64,000 bases of DNA, taken from positions 1,361,892 through 1,425,891 of the forward strand of contig NC_079901.1 in assembly GCF_024868665.1 (NCBI RefSeq), read 5' to 3'. Below the pieces are notes generated by a model. That model was not told the DNA's origin. It was given only the letters and a program-made list of their open reading frames with translations, and made no database searches. Below, one piece after another: positions 25,047 to 35,983 of the stretch (position 1 is its first letter; every line of letters begins with the position of its first letter). Source of the DNA: Triplophysa rosa. Lineage: Eukaryota > Chordata > Actinopteri > Cypriniformes > Nemacheilidae. The position numbers and the translations under genes are program-made.

Positions 25047-25722
25047 GAACTGCAAACCAAGCTTCTCCTGTAATCCAGTAACTGTTAGACTGCATACTAA
25101 ATCAATTTCCACTGGCCATCCTAACACAGATCCTAATGCTATAACTCCTGATAAAACATACTTTTTAGTGGGCGACTCGGGCAGTATTTCTGCAAAAGTA
25201 TATTCTCCTCAAGGCAATATCTTCTCTCAGTCACACAATCTACTGCTGGACGAACGACCCAACATCACATTTGAGTTGGAAGTGTTCTTACTCATTAGGA
25301 CCGAAAAACACCATTTGCTACCTAGAATTCTAAAACTCGGTAAATGTGGTGGCAAGACCTACAGATGAGCGTAAACTAGAAGCTTTTGCACCTGTTTCTC
25401 TTTCGCAATAGACTTTTACATCATCTTCTGCATATACTGTATGTCTTTAACATTCATTCATTCGTCAAGAGCATCTTTCCTAATTTGATCTTTTTAGAAG
25501 GAAATTCATCTGCGTTGTTGTTTCTAAGTCATCCACAACAAACCAGTGTATACTGGCAGTGAATCTCTGTCGATTTCGACCCCCTAATCTGATTCTGTAG
25601 GGGACAGTCTCTTTGGTTTTCTGGGTTGTTTCTTCACTATAGGTCTCTGTATATTCCGCACGCTATAGATTCACACAAATCAAGTATTTTTAAATGTAAA
25701 TATTGTGATTTTCCAAATATCA

Positions 25723-25728
25723 AATAAA
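25723..25728 (+). terminator. scg3: scg3 polyadenylation signal
   Basis: AATAAA about 680 bp after the scg3 stop codon, followed by T-rich and GT-rich sequence (TTTAAATGTGTGGTCTG). The stretch 25047-25722 is therefore most likely 3' UTR. Confidence 0.6.
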
Positions 25729-25877
25729 CATTGCCTTTCTTTAAATGTGTGGTCTGTACTTTGAATCAGTTTATCATGAAGATTAGCTATGAGAGATGTC
25801 ACATTCAGCTGATCAGGTCGAACGTGTCGCTGTATTGAAAACACGGTCACATACATTTTATTATTCATGTGTCTTAC

Positions 25878-27038
25878 TGGGGGGTATTCCAGAAAGCAGG
25901 GTTAACTTTCCGTCAGCTAAACCCTGAACTCTGGGTTGATGAACCCAAACCTCGCTTACTCGGGGTGTGTCGGTTCCAGAACCCGTTTGAAGGGTGAGTT
26001 TAATCAACCTCCCGCAGGTTACCCAGAGTTAACGCTCGCTCACAGGAACAACATGAAGACATTGCCAATGGATCACAGATTTCACGAGTAACCATGGAAA
26101 CGGTTAAGAAGCTTAAAGTTTTTGACTGTGAAACAACGTTATAAATCAGGGTTTTTTTGCTCAAATGACTTAAATCTGCATCGGTGTATAAATTGCTAAA
26201 TTAAAAAACATAACTATTGTGTAATTGAATTTATAAGTTTATAAAAGTATAAACGCTATTAAATATAAAATTTAGATATATGTAAGCTACTATATATATA
26301 CGTTTTTTTATACGACGATATTTAAAATATATATTCATTATGGCTATCTCTGATTTGTCGAGATGTTTGTAACCGTTACTTTACCATGTGTATGGTTTTC
26401 TACCTGTGTATTTTAGGTGCACTCAATTACATTACTAATTGTGTAGGCTGTATATGAAACCTGTTTTATTCCTTAAAAAACTACTTGTATTTGGTTTTGT
26501 GAAAACAGACTTTGCAATGTACCAGCTTTATTTTGACCAGTTGCTGATGTAGTCATATTAGTGGAGACTCCTTTAATTGTAGAAACTGCAACAGTTTTTT
26601 ACACTTCAGTACACACTAACCATGATAATTCATGTCTTCTATAATAACAATACATGAAACACACCCATCATAAGATTATACTGCTTTCAAAACATGTACT
26701 TTTCATTATCTCTGTATAAAACCACGCACTAAACCTCTTTATTACCTAACTACTGTAAACAGAGCCATCTGGAAGACTTCTGACAGTATCCACACAAACA
26801 CATTTGATGGCCATCCTACTGTTACTAACTTTTAAGACCTTTTTCAGTAGGCTTGCTTAAATGTAGAAAGACGCTACATGTTTACTTCTCAGGGGACTGT
26901 TATCTCTACTGTGTGGGTATGTGCGTTTCCATGGTGATACCGAGGTGTGATATCCATCCTATAATAAATGCAACACTTTCCTGCAGATCTGCGTTAATCG
27001 AAGAAATAACTGACACTCATGATCAGTTTACAGAATCT
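25878..27038. other. Intergenic region between scg3 and lysmd2 3' ends
   Basis: Starts with GGGGGTATTCCAGAAAGCAGGGTTAA, which looks like one terminus of a PIF/Harbinger-type element, followed by AGAGTT/AACTCTG-rich sequence to about 26050. The matching other end was not found. 26050-27038 is AT-rich with no recognised gene. Confidence 0.4.
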
Positions 27039-27044
27039 TTTATT
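27039..27044 (-). terminator. lysmd2: Candidate lysmd2 polyadenylation signal
   Basis: AATAAA on the minus strand, 365-370 bp downstream of the lysmd2 stop codon at 27409-27411. It lies outside the inverted-duplication arm that begins at 27120, which suggests the left arm is joined to the native lysmd2 3' end. Confidence 0.5.
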
Positions 27045-27119
27045 CTGTATAATCCACACAGAAACACAACATTCATGACACATCCCTCTCAAAGCCACAC
27101 GTAATGCTTTTAATAGGCC

Positions 27120-29554
27120 AATGAAAAAGTAAGAAGTGATTTAAAACCAGCAGACGGGCTTGATTTACCTTTGGGACAGTATGTTACAGAATATTTCATA
27201 AGCAGAGACAGTGTAAAGGCATTTCTCAGAAGACGACAAACCCTGCTGCTGTATCGACATGTGAGGAACAAAGATGCTTAAAATCTGGATTAAAATCACT
27301 GGAATACTGCTGGAGAAGGCAATGGCGGACCCTTACGTGCTGCAAAACAAACCAACAAAACAAGGAGCAGAATAAAGAGGTATGTGAAAGCTCCTGAAGA
27401 CCATGACATCAGATTTCCTGATACGATGATGCCGAGAATGTTGGGTCATCTTCCTCCCTAAAATGAAACGTACACACAAACAATCGATTAAAAACATAAA
27501 CGCTTATATGACACAAAATAAATACTTCCCCTTTAAAAACTCAAGATTGCACCACTGTAATATTACACGCACGCACCTGTCCTGAGTGTTTGTTTGTGCC
27601 TCTGCAGAGCATCATGATTTATTCAGGACATTAGTGAGACTCATATCTCTTACAGCAACACAGTCGGAGCTGAGAGAAATACTCTACACTTCAGTATATT
27701 AACACATGGCTAATAGAATCAGGAAGAAATGTCTGTCTTACAGCTCTGCCACACGCTAAAGAAAAGCAAAGCATGCATATAAAACATGTTTAAACTTGTT
27801 CTCTGATCATTTTATAATCTACCCTTCAGGCAAAATCTGCTTGAATTAAAACTTTACAATCTACGACAGAGGCTGTCAACCCTTCTCTTGGAGACTGAGA
27901 CAATTCACACCATTTATCGCCCCTCACGTCATTTCAAACCTGTATGAGCTTCTTTCTACTTCAGAACACAAAAGAAGATATTTTGAAGAATGTTGATAAT
28001 CAAACAACACTGAACTCCATTGACTTTCATTGTATGAACACAAGACCACTGAGACATTTCACATAATATCTTATCTTGTGTTCCACTGAACAAAGAGTCA
28101 CATACAGGTTTACAATCACATGAGTGAATAAATGATGACAGAATTTCGATTTTTGGTGAACTATCCCTTTAACTCCAACACCTCCAGAGATCCTGAAGAT
28201 CTCCATCAGGTGATTCAGGTGTTTGCTTACAATTCCAGCTCATATGTTCATCTAGAACAATATCACAAGTACAGTTCAATTTAAAAAAGGGACATTTACT
28301 TTCATCAGTGATTCATCATTATGTTGTGTCTCTTTTCTCTTTGTGAAACACAAAAGCTGAATGTCTTTTTTTCATTGGCATACATTTAAACTTTGCTCAT
28401 GACGGATCACAACATGTTTCACTATTTTAAACAACACATGTGGAGATGTTCTGAACCTCAACATGTCATGGCTGCTGGTATGACATCAAACATCATTGTT
28501 TCTTGTGATCGACCGATCGTAATGCACCAGTTTGAATGTGATGTTGAGCATGAACAGACAGGATCATCAGCGGATGACAACTAAAAAATGTAAATAGGGC
28601 TGCCCTTGACTAGAGATCTTTGTAGTCGCCTAGTAGTCGTTCATTTAGGCCATTGGTCGACCATTCGCACTTTTATGTTATTTATTTACATTTTTTTAAA
28701 TATTCACTGGGGAATGGGTTGGTGGTTTAAGCTTCAAGATGTTTGATGTAACATTGCTAACATTGTTCTATATTACACAGATATACAAAACCATAATAAT
28801 GAGCCTTTAAAGTATGAATTAAGTGCTCAAACGCACACATAATGCAATCCGATATGACATCGCCAAAAGTTACGATTATATCGAGACATATAATTTCACT
28901 ATACCAGTAGTGAAAATCGGAAAAAAAAGATGGAATAAATATCAATTTTAGGCAAACGAACAGCAAAAATCACCTCACTTTTTCCTTTGATTTCCGCGTC
29001 TCCGCCATCAGTGCTCTTCTTCCTCAAGACGACCCCACCGGTTTCACGGAGGACACGGAGCTCAGTTTTCCCCACAATGCAGACAAACTCGTGTTCAATC
29101 ACGAAAACTGAGCTCCGTGTCCTGCAAACAATGAAGAAGCGAACTGATGCCGTAGAAATGGAAGGGATGCAGCGCATGTGCTTAGCAGATCTGGCAGACG
29201 TAGGACTGTATTCCTCATTTTTAGCCACCATGTTCCTCTTGCACCCTTGGACAAATAAACTTTTAAACATGCTTATAACAGCATGCCTTTATCCAAGTTT
29301 ATGCTAATGTTAGAGCGAACAGCTATGTAAAGTGACTGGAATGAATGAATGATGTCAGAATTGTGAGTTTTGGATTCTGTATTCCGTTAACCATACAGAA
29401 CTGGTCAGAAGGGTTTGTCACAATGCATTCTGGGATTGCCTCATGTATGATGTAGGGATGTAACGATTCACCGTGAGCCGGTTGAAAATCGGTTGTAATG
29501 AGCAACGATTCAAATCGGTTGAGGCTTGAACTGAATCGCGATACATTTTTTGAA
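27120..29554. repeat. Left arm of a 2435-bp inverted duplication
   Basis: Every position x from 27120 to 29554 corresponds to 60336-x on the opposite strand in 30782-33216. Three separate minus/plus ORF pairs (63, 106/123 and 60 aa) are identical between the arms, so the arms are essentially identical. The arm contains the terminal lysmd2 exon (27409-27457, sense for the gene), a 5'-truncated TTAA MITE ending at 28169-28172, a GACTAGTCGACT-type repeat near 28600-28670 and the start of a MITE at 29453. The short ORFs in it look random. Confidence 0.95.
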
Positions 29555-32500
29555 TGTTTGTTTCAACTCATTTTTTCAAAATAAATCGTGAGTAAATCGT
29601 GACTAAATCGCATCGTGAGATCAGAATCGTGACTCGCATCGCATCGTGAGCTGAGTGAATCGTTACATCCCTATTTACTATAGTAAATATCACTACAGTA
29701 TACTTCAGTAATTTACGTGGACAAATATACCTCTATTGTATAGTATAAAAATATAATACACAGAACTTAAAAATAAAACAAATGTAGGTAAACAAAAAAT
29801 TATATGGCCTTAATTTATCCATCTGTATGTAACATTAATGTAATTTGTCAGTTACCTGCCTATTCATGAAGAACTGCATATTTTTTTAATGATGACAACA
29901 GATGTTTTATACTTGTGCTACAACTGTTTGGCCTCTGTAGCACCAGTGCTATGTGCAAAAAAGTGTAGTCAGTGCTGTCCTGACACTAATAATAATTACT
30001 GCTTGCCTTTGTTAATACTCTCCATGATTGCTATAGAACAAATTTAGGTGGCTGCAGCGGTACCCTGTCCACTGATCTCCAGAAACATCTTTGCTTTTCC
30101 AATATCTTCAGCATATTTGACCCCTGTTCATCTCTGTGACTGTGTGATGTTGACATTCATCTTTTTAAATCAAGGGACGCATTCATCTTGTGAATTAGAT
30201 TGCAGTATATTGTGAGATCTCGCTTCCACTAGAATTATGAACTGTGTTTGTGGACGCACAGCTGATGTTTACTCTGAGTGGAAGTGGTAAAGTCAGACAC
30301 ACAAGCGTTGCAGTTGAACCTGCCGTAGGTTTACGCTCTGATTCTCTTGATCTGACGGCTGCATGACACTCACAGCACTCAAAGCATCATGGGTGTTATT
30401 CAGACATGCAGCCCTGTTATGTACCATCATACTAGGGATTGTAACGATTCACTCAGCTCGCGATGCGAGTCACGATTCTGATCTCACGATGCGATTTAGT
30501 CACGATTTACTCACGTTATTTTGAAAAAATGAGTGAAACAAATTAAAATGAACAACTTCCCTTGCATTATTTCTTAAATGCTTCACGTTTCTTTGTATGA
30601 TAAAATAATGTTTTATTTCAAATAACAAAACTAAACTGCAATTTTATAACAAATTAATAATAGAAAAAGTCTCTTTAATATAAACAAACTAATACTGTAT
30701 GTGCTTTTCTTGGATTTTTTTGCATTTAAGAAATATCAGCATCCACGTTTAGATTTGCAGTGAAAATAGCGGCCCCTGCTGTTCAAAAAATGTATCGCGA
30801 TTCAGTTCAAGCCTCAACCGATTTGAATCGTTGCTCATTACAACCGATTTTCAACCGGCTCACGGTGAATCGTTACATCCCTACATCATACATGAGGCAA
30901 TCCCAGAATGCATTGTGACAAACCCTTCTGACCAGTTCTGTATGGTTAACGGAATACAGAATCCAAAACTCACAATTCTGACATCATTCATTCATTCCAG
31001 TCACTTTACATAGCTGTTCGCTCTAACATTAGCATAAACTTGGATAAAGGCATGCTGTTATAAGCATGTTTAAAAGTTTATTTGTCCAAGGGTGCAAGAG
31101 GAACATGGTGGCTAAAAATGAGGAATACAGTCCTACGTCTGCCAGATCTGCTAAGCACATGCGCTGCATCCCTTCCATTTCTACGGCATCAGTTCGCTTC
31201 TTCATTGTTTGCAGGACACGGAGCTCAGTTTTCGTGATTGAACACGAGTTTGTCTGCATTGTGGGGAAAACTGAGCTCCGTGTCCTCCGTGAAACCGGTG
31301 GGGTCGTCTTGAGGAAGAAGAGCACTGATGGCGGAGACGCGGAAATCAAAGGAAAAAGTGAGGTGATTTTTGCTGTTCGTTTGCCTAAAATTGATATTTA
31401 TTCCATCTTTTTTTTCCGATTTTCACTACTGGTATAGTGAAATTATATGTCTCGATATAATCGTAACTTTTGGCGATGTCATATCGGATTGCATTATGTG
31501 TGCGTTTGAGCACTTAATTCATACTTTAAAGGCTCATTATTATGGTTTTGTATATCTGTGTAATATAGAACAATGTTAGCAATGTTACATCAAACATCTT
31601 GAAGCTTAAACCACCAACCCATTCCCCAGTGAATATTTAAAAAAATGTAAATAAATAACATAAAAGTGCGAATGGTCGACCAATGGCCTAAATGAACGAC
31701 TACTAGGCGACTACAAAGATCTCTAGTCAAGGGCAGCCCTATTTACATTTTTTAGTTGTCATCCGCTGATGATCCTGTCTGTTCATGCTCAACATCACAT
31801 TCAAACTGGTGCATTACGATCGGTCGATCACAAGAAACAATGATGTTTGATGTCATACCAGCAGCCATGACATGTTGAGGTTCAGAACATCTCCACATGT
31901 GTTGTTTAAAATAGTGAAACATGTTGTGATCCGTCATGAGCAAAGTTTAAATGTATGCCAATGAAAAAAAGACATTCAGCTTTTGTGTTTCACAAAGAGA
32001 AAAGAGACACAACATAATGATGAATCACTGATGAAAGTAAATGTCCCTTTTTTAAATTGAACTGTACTTGTGATATTGTTCTAGATGAACATATGAGCTG
32101 GAATTGTAAGCAAACACCTGAATCACCTGATGGAGATCTTCAGGATCTCTGGAGGTGTTGGAGTTAAAGGGATAGTTCACCAAAAATCGAAATTCTGTCA
32201 TCATTTATTCACTCATGTGATTGTAAACCTGTATGTGACTCTTTGTTCAGTGGAACACAAGATAAGATATTATGTGAAATGTCTCAGTGGTCTTGTGTTC
32301 ATACAATGAAAGTCAATGGAGTTCAGTGTTGTTTGATTATCAACATTCTTCAAAATATCTTCTTTTGTGTTCTGAAGTAGAAAGAAGCTCATACAGGTTT
32401 GAAATGACGTGAGGGGCGATAAATGGTGTGAATTGTCTCAGTCTCCAAGAGAAGGGTTGACAGCCTCTGTCGTAGATTGTAAAGTTTTAATTCAAGCAGA

Positions 32501-33217
32501 TTTTGCCTGAAGGGTAGATTATAAAATGATCAGAGAACAAGTTTAAACATGTTTTATATGCATGCTTTGCTTTTCTTTAGCGTGTGGCAGAGCTGTAAGA
32601 CAGACATTTCTTCCTGATTCTATTAGCCATGTGTTAATATACTGAAGTGTAGAGTATTTCTCTCAGCTCCGACTGTGTTGCTGTAAGAGATATGAGTCTC
32701 ACTAATGTCCTGAATAAATCATGATGCTCTGCAGAGGCACAAACAAACACTCAGGACAGGTGCGTGCGTGTAATATTACAGTGGTGCAATCTTGAGTTTT
32801 TAAAGGGGAAGTATTTATTTTGTGTCATATAAGCGTTTATGTTTTTAATCGATTGTTTGTGTGTACGTTTCATTTTAGGGAGGAAGATGACCCAACATTC
32901 TCGGCATCATCGTATCAGGAAATCTGATGTCATGGTCTTCAGGAGCTTTCACATACCTCTTTATTCTGCTCCTTGTTTTGTTGGTTTGTTTTGCAGCACG
33001 TAAGGGTCCGCCATTGCCTTCTCCAGCAGTATTCCAGTGATTTTAATCCAGATTTTAAGCATCTTTGTTCCTCACATGTCGATACAGCAGCAGGGTTTGT
33101 CGTCTTCTGAGAAATGCCTTTACACTGTCTCTGCTTATGAAATATTCTGTAACATACTGTCCCAAAGGTAAATCAAGCCCGTCTGCTGGTTTTAAATCAC
33201 TTCTTACTTTTTCATTN

Positions 33218-33301
<84 letters not shown>

Positions 33302-34670
33302 CACAGGCTGTCTGACTCATCTAAAATAAAACTGCAGTGAGCTCAAAGCACTGATTTCAATCTGTCCTACACAGACAGCCTTTTAAAGCACCATCTATCT
33401 TAATGGTTCAATTCTGGTAAGGATTAGGTAGTGATCGAGATGATCACACATACAGTATCACTCTCTCTCTCTCAGTTTACCTCCCGCCGTCCTCTTTGAG
33501 TTTGCGTGCGGCTTGTTTAGACTGTTTGATCTGTAAGTCCAGTCGATGTAAGAAGTCTTTAGCGGAGAGCTCCTCGGTCTGCACCGGTCGGGTGTCGGGC
33601 TCTGGGACGGACTCTTCCGGCGGAGGGGACGGTGTGTCCACGTCCCGACTGACACGTGGCGACTCCTGCGGCGTGTTCCCCTCGCTGTCGGGCGACTCCA
33701 GAGACAGTCCGTTAAACAGGGAACGCTTGTCACGTTTAACAGGAATATTGAGAGTGTTCCTCAGGAATATGCAGTCATTGCTGAAGAGTTTATTCACACG
33801 CTTGATTTGTTCCATCTGTTTTAAACACAGAGGTGTGAAATACACGAGTCATTTACTGGCATTAAACGGAGTCATGTCAGCAGTGTATTCTGTTTGCTCA
33901 TTCAATATTAACTACAGTATGACCATATTTGCTGAGAGATTCTTGCATGTGATTTCTTTCAACATTACGGTTTAAAGAACAAACACTCATTTGGTTTAAG
34001 TCATCCATCTCTCTGAATAGTCGGTAATGGCTGGATAATGTGTTTCTATTGTGTTCGCGACACAGAGGCCGTGGGTTCAATTCCAGGAAACACGCACACA
34101 TGCTGATCATAACGAACCGAAAGTCACTTTGGATAAAAGCCTCTGTGGAATACACAGAAACAAGTGCTTATTGTAGCCTATATGTTGTCTAGGTAGGGAG
34201 ATTGATGTACAGCACGTGTCAACTTTGTTTGTATAATACCTACAATTTATGCTACACAAGCCAACAACTGTTACCCATGCTTACATGCTACACGAGCCTG
34301 GATATCCTTGCAGATGCTGTCTAGACAGTCAGCTCAGCAGTATTTGAGACACAACTCACATCACAAGTCATGACGCCTTGAAACATTTTACTCAATAATA
34401 CTGTTTAGAAACCGATATTCTTACCGTAACGCCGTATTTGAGCGCTATTCCCTGCAGCGTGTCTCCGTCCGAAACCCGATGCTCTATGTACGTTTCTCCC
34501 AGCGGCGCCGTGACGCTCGCGGTGCTCCCGTAGGAACGCGTCTTCGTGCGGGCCAAACTCTGAGATAATTCACTGTCCGACTCGGAACCGGACCGGGATC
34601 TGGGAAAAAGCGGCTGTCCGTACCGCGCGCATCCGCCATCATCCCGCAGCACAGGAGAATACTCCGCCAT
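27409..34670 (-). CDS. lysmd2: LysM and putative peptidoglycan-binding domain-containing protein 2
   Basis: Three coding exons on the minus strand: 34425-34670, 33481-33815, 27409-27457. Exon 2 starts ATGGAACAAATC after a CAG acceptor. Exon 3 begins with one base that completes an Arg codon and ends ASSYQEI-stop. Joined length is 630 nt, 209 aa (human protein 215 aa). I chose the ATG at 34668-34670 because MAEYSPVL aligns with the usual start; an upstream in-frame ATG would add about 23 residues. A serine-rich N-terminus is followed by RTKTRSYGSTASV, one LysM domain at residues 61-107 (YIEHRVSDGDTLQGIALKYG to NIPV), then an acidic linker and the coiled LDLQIKQSKQAARKLKE. No transmembrane segment; the molecular role is poorly defined. 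Intron 2 is 6 kb and contains the inverted duplication, whose right arm carries a second exon 3 in antisense. Confidence 0.92.
29453..29673. mobile_element. hAT-like MITE copy with internal deletion, lacking a target duplication
   Basis: Ends TAGGGATGTAACGATTCAC and GTGAATCGTTACATCCCTA. Compared with the 451-bp copy at 30433-30883 it lacks about 230 bp internally. The left flank is GTATGATG, but the right flank (TTTACTAT) does not match, so the right border is not an original insertion junction. Confidence 0.8.
29674..30432. other. Unique spacer between the inverted arms
   Basis: About 760 bp of single-copy-looking AT-rich sequence between the two MITE copies. No exon, RNA gene or ORF of note was recognised. 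Confidence 0.6.
30433..30883. mobile_element. Full-length hAT-like MITE with perfect 8-bp target duplication
   Basis: Same family as 29453-29673, with inverted ends TAGGGATTGTAACGATTCAC and GTGAATCGTTACATCCCTA. It is flanked by identical octamers CATCATAC at 30425-30432 and 30884-30891. The matching flanks show that the spacer side and the right-arm side of this copy were contiguous before insertion. Confidence 0.9.
30782..33216. repeat. Right arm of the 2435-bp inverted duplication
   Basis: Reverse complement of 27120-29554. The outer end coincides exactly with the single N at 33217, followed by an (AC)n tract. It holds an antisense copy of lysmd2 exon 3 at 32879-32927 and the other contents described for the left arm. 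Confidence 0.95.
32879..32927 (+). pseudogene. Second copy of lysmd2 exon 3, in the wrong orientation for the gene
   Basis: After a TTTTAG acceptor on the plus strand, 49 nt encode the same 15 terminal residues (EEDDPTFSASSYQEI) plus stop as 27409-27457. Exons 1 and 2 are on the minus strand at 33481-34670, so this copy cannot be spliced to them as assembled. It is either a by-product of a real inverted duplication or the true exon in a mis-oriented contig. Confidence 0.9.
33217..33299. repeat. Single N followed by an (AC)n microsatellite
   Basis: One unresolved base at 33217, then about 41 AC dinucleotides. The tract lies in lysmd2 intron 2 and is a natural place for an assembly join. The ORFs read through it on both strands are artefacts. 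Confidence 0.97.
34056..34150 (+). mobile_element. tRNA-SINE fragment
   Basis: B-box-like GTGGGTTCAATTCC followed after about 50 bp by the fish SINE tail GTCACTTTGGATAAAAGCCTCTG. The 5' head is missing. In lysmd2 intron 1. Confidence 0.65.
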
Positions 34671-34954
34671 CTTCAATCCGTAATTATTAAAGCAGCGACC
34701 TGCGCGCGCTTCACCACCTGAATCACTAACGTTACTCACGCTATAAAAACGCGCATGTTTTTAGAGATTTTAACTGGGATATTTAGGACAAACGGGAGAG
34801 ATGAGTGATTTTCCGGGTGCCATTGTAGTTACCGCGGGCCTGCTCGCGAGATGCTGACAGTCCGTTCCGTTGAAATCTGATCCACACGCGTGGTTGGCGA
34901 TGAGACGCCCACTATACGCGTCGCGTTTTTGGACGCCGTGTCGCAGCCAACCGA

Positions 34955-35011
34955 CCAATCAAAGACTTGCGTAAGGCGCGACGCAACGACGTCAGCAGCT
35001 AGTCAACCAAT
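34955..35011 (-). promoter_or_regulatory. lysmd2: Duplicated CCAAT-box module upstream of lysmd2
   Basis: Two CCAAT motifs (34955-34959 and 35007-35011) sit in repeated blocks CCAATCAAAGACTTGC and CCAATCAGAGACTTTGC, with a CRE-like CGACGTCAG between them. They lie 285-341 bp upstream of the lysmd2 start codon in a CpG-rich stretch; NF-Y binding is a reasonable inference. A transcription start was not identified. Confidence 0.45.
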
Positions 35012-35079
35012 CAGAGACTTTGCTTATGCAGCGTATGTGAAGCTACTTGCTCAACTATATTATGTGCCCTCAACATGAC

Positions 35080-35983
35080 GAATTTAATTTAATTCCGTAG
35101 AATAGAATAATATGAAGAATAAATAAAACAAACAGCACAACCTTTCACAGTTATGATAACAATTTCATAATTACGAGCACAATAACACTGTTCTCATGAT
35201 CCAAATATCCAAACAGGTTTATGATAGATGGTTTAATTTATTTTATGGTTTAGTGGCAAACTGTGAGTTATTTAAGAATTCGAGAGCTCTTTGTTTACAC
35301 AGGCTGAAGAAATGTAGCACTTTAATGTCACTAAACAAACCGCACGGACCCTAACAAGATATCCTAACGCACAATCAGACGCATATATGCGGAACGAAAC
35401 ATGACTCATGAATGAATCCTGGTGATTTGACTATTAGCACAGAGGTGCTGATGGTGAAATAATATGATGGTCTGATAAATGTCCAGTACAGTGTTGGGTT
35501 AAATCAACGTGCTCTTCTGAACGGTCATTTGATTGTCTTGGTTTGTGTTTGGTCACGTGGTCAATAAAATGATAAAAGAGGATTGTAACCGATGCCCTGG
35601 GCTCTTTTCAGTTAGCTCTGCTCATAGGTTCTCTTCGTAGATCTTATGTTCTTCTGCTAGCTGAGGCCCAGCTTCCACTTCACCTTTTCATTCTCTAGAC
35701 TTTCTAGATTATAATTTTAGGTAACACTTAAACATACCTAAAGGTAATAATATATGTATTATATTTATGTCATGCATCTATATTGTACAAATTTTGAGCG
35801 AAACTTCAATTCTCATGCTACTGTTGATAATCCATTTTGGCTTGGAACAACGTCTCAATGCTAACTATTGCTCTGCTAATATATATTATAACAATGTTCT
35901 TTCACATATTTTGCTATTGAAATCTCTTTTATTGATATTGTAGCAAACCTCTTAATTCTAGGATGCGTTGAAAGAGAATACAC
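35080..35983. other. Non-coding stretch upstream of lysmd2
   Basis: AT-rich sequence without a recognised exon, RNA gene or clear repeat border. Confidence 0.5.

Noticed and set aside
25006..25368. 120-aa plus-strand ORF overlapping scg3 exon 12
   Set aside because: It starts inside exon 12 in another frame and runs through the scg3 3' UTR; the composition is untypical and no family is recognisable.
28393..29505. Several 60-123 aa ORFs in the inverted duplication, perfectly repeated in the other arm
   Set aside because: Their identity comes from the DNA duplication, not selection. They overlap on both strands and show no domain.
33055..33340. ORFs on both strands through the (AC)n tract
   Set aside because: They translate to CV or HT dipeptide repeats across an N; a microsatellite artefact.
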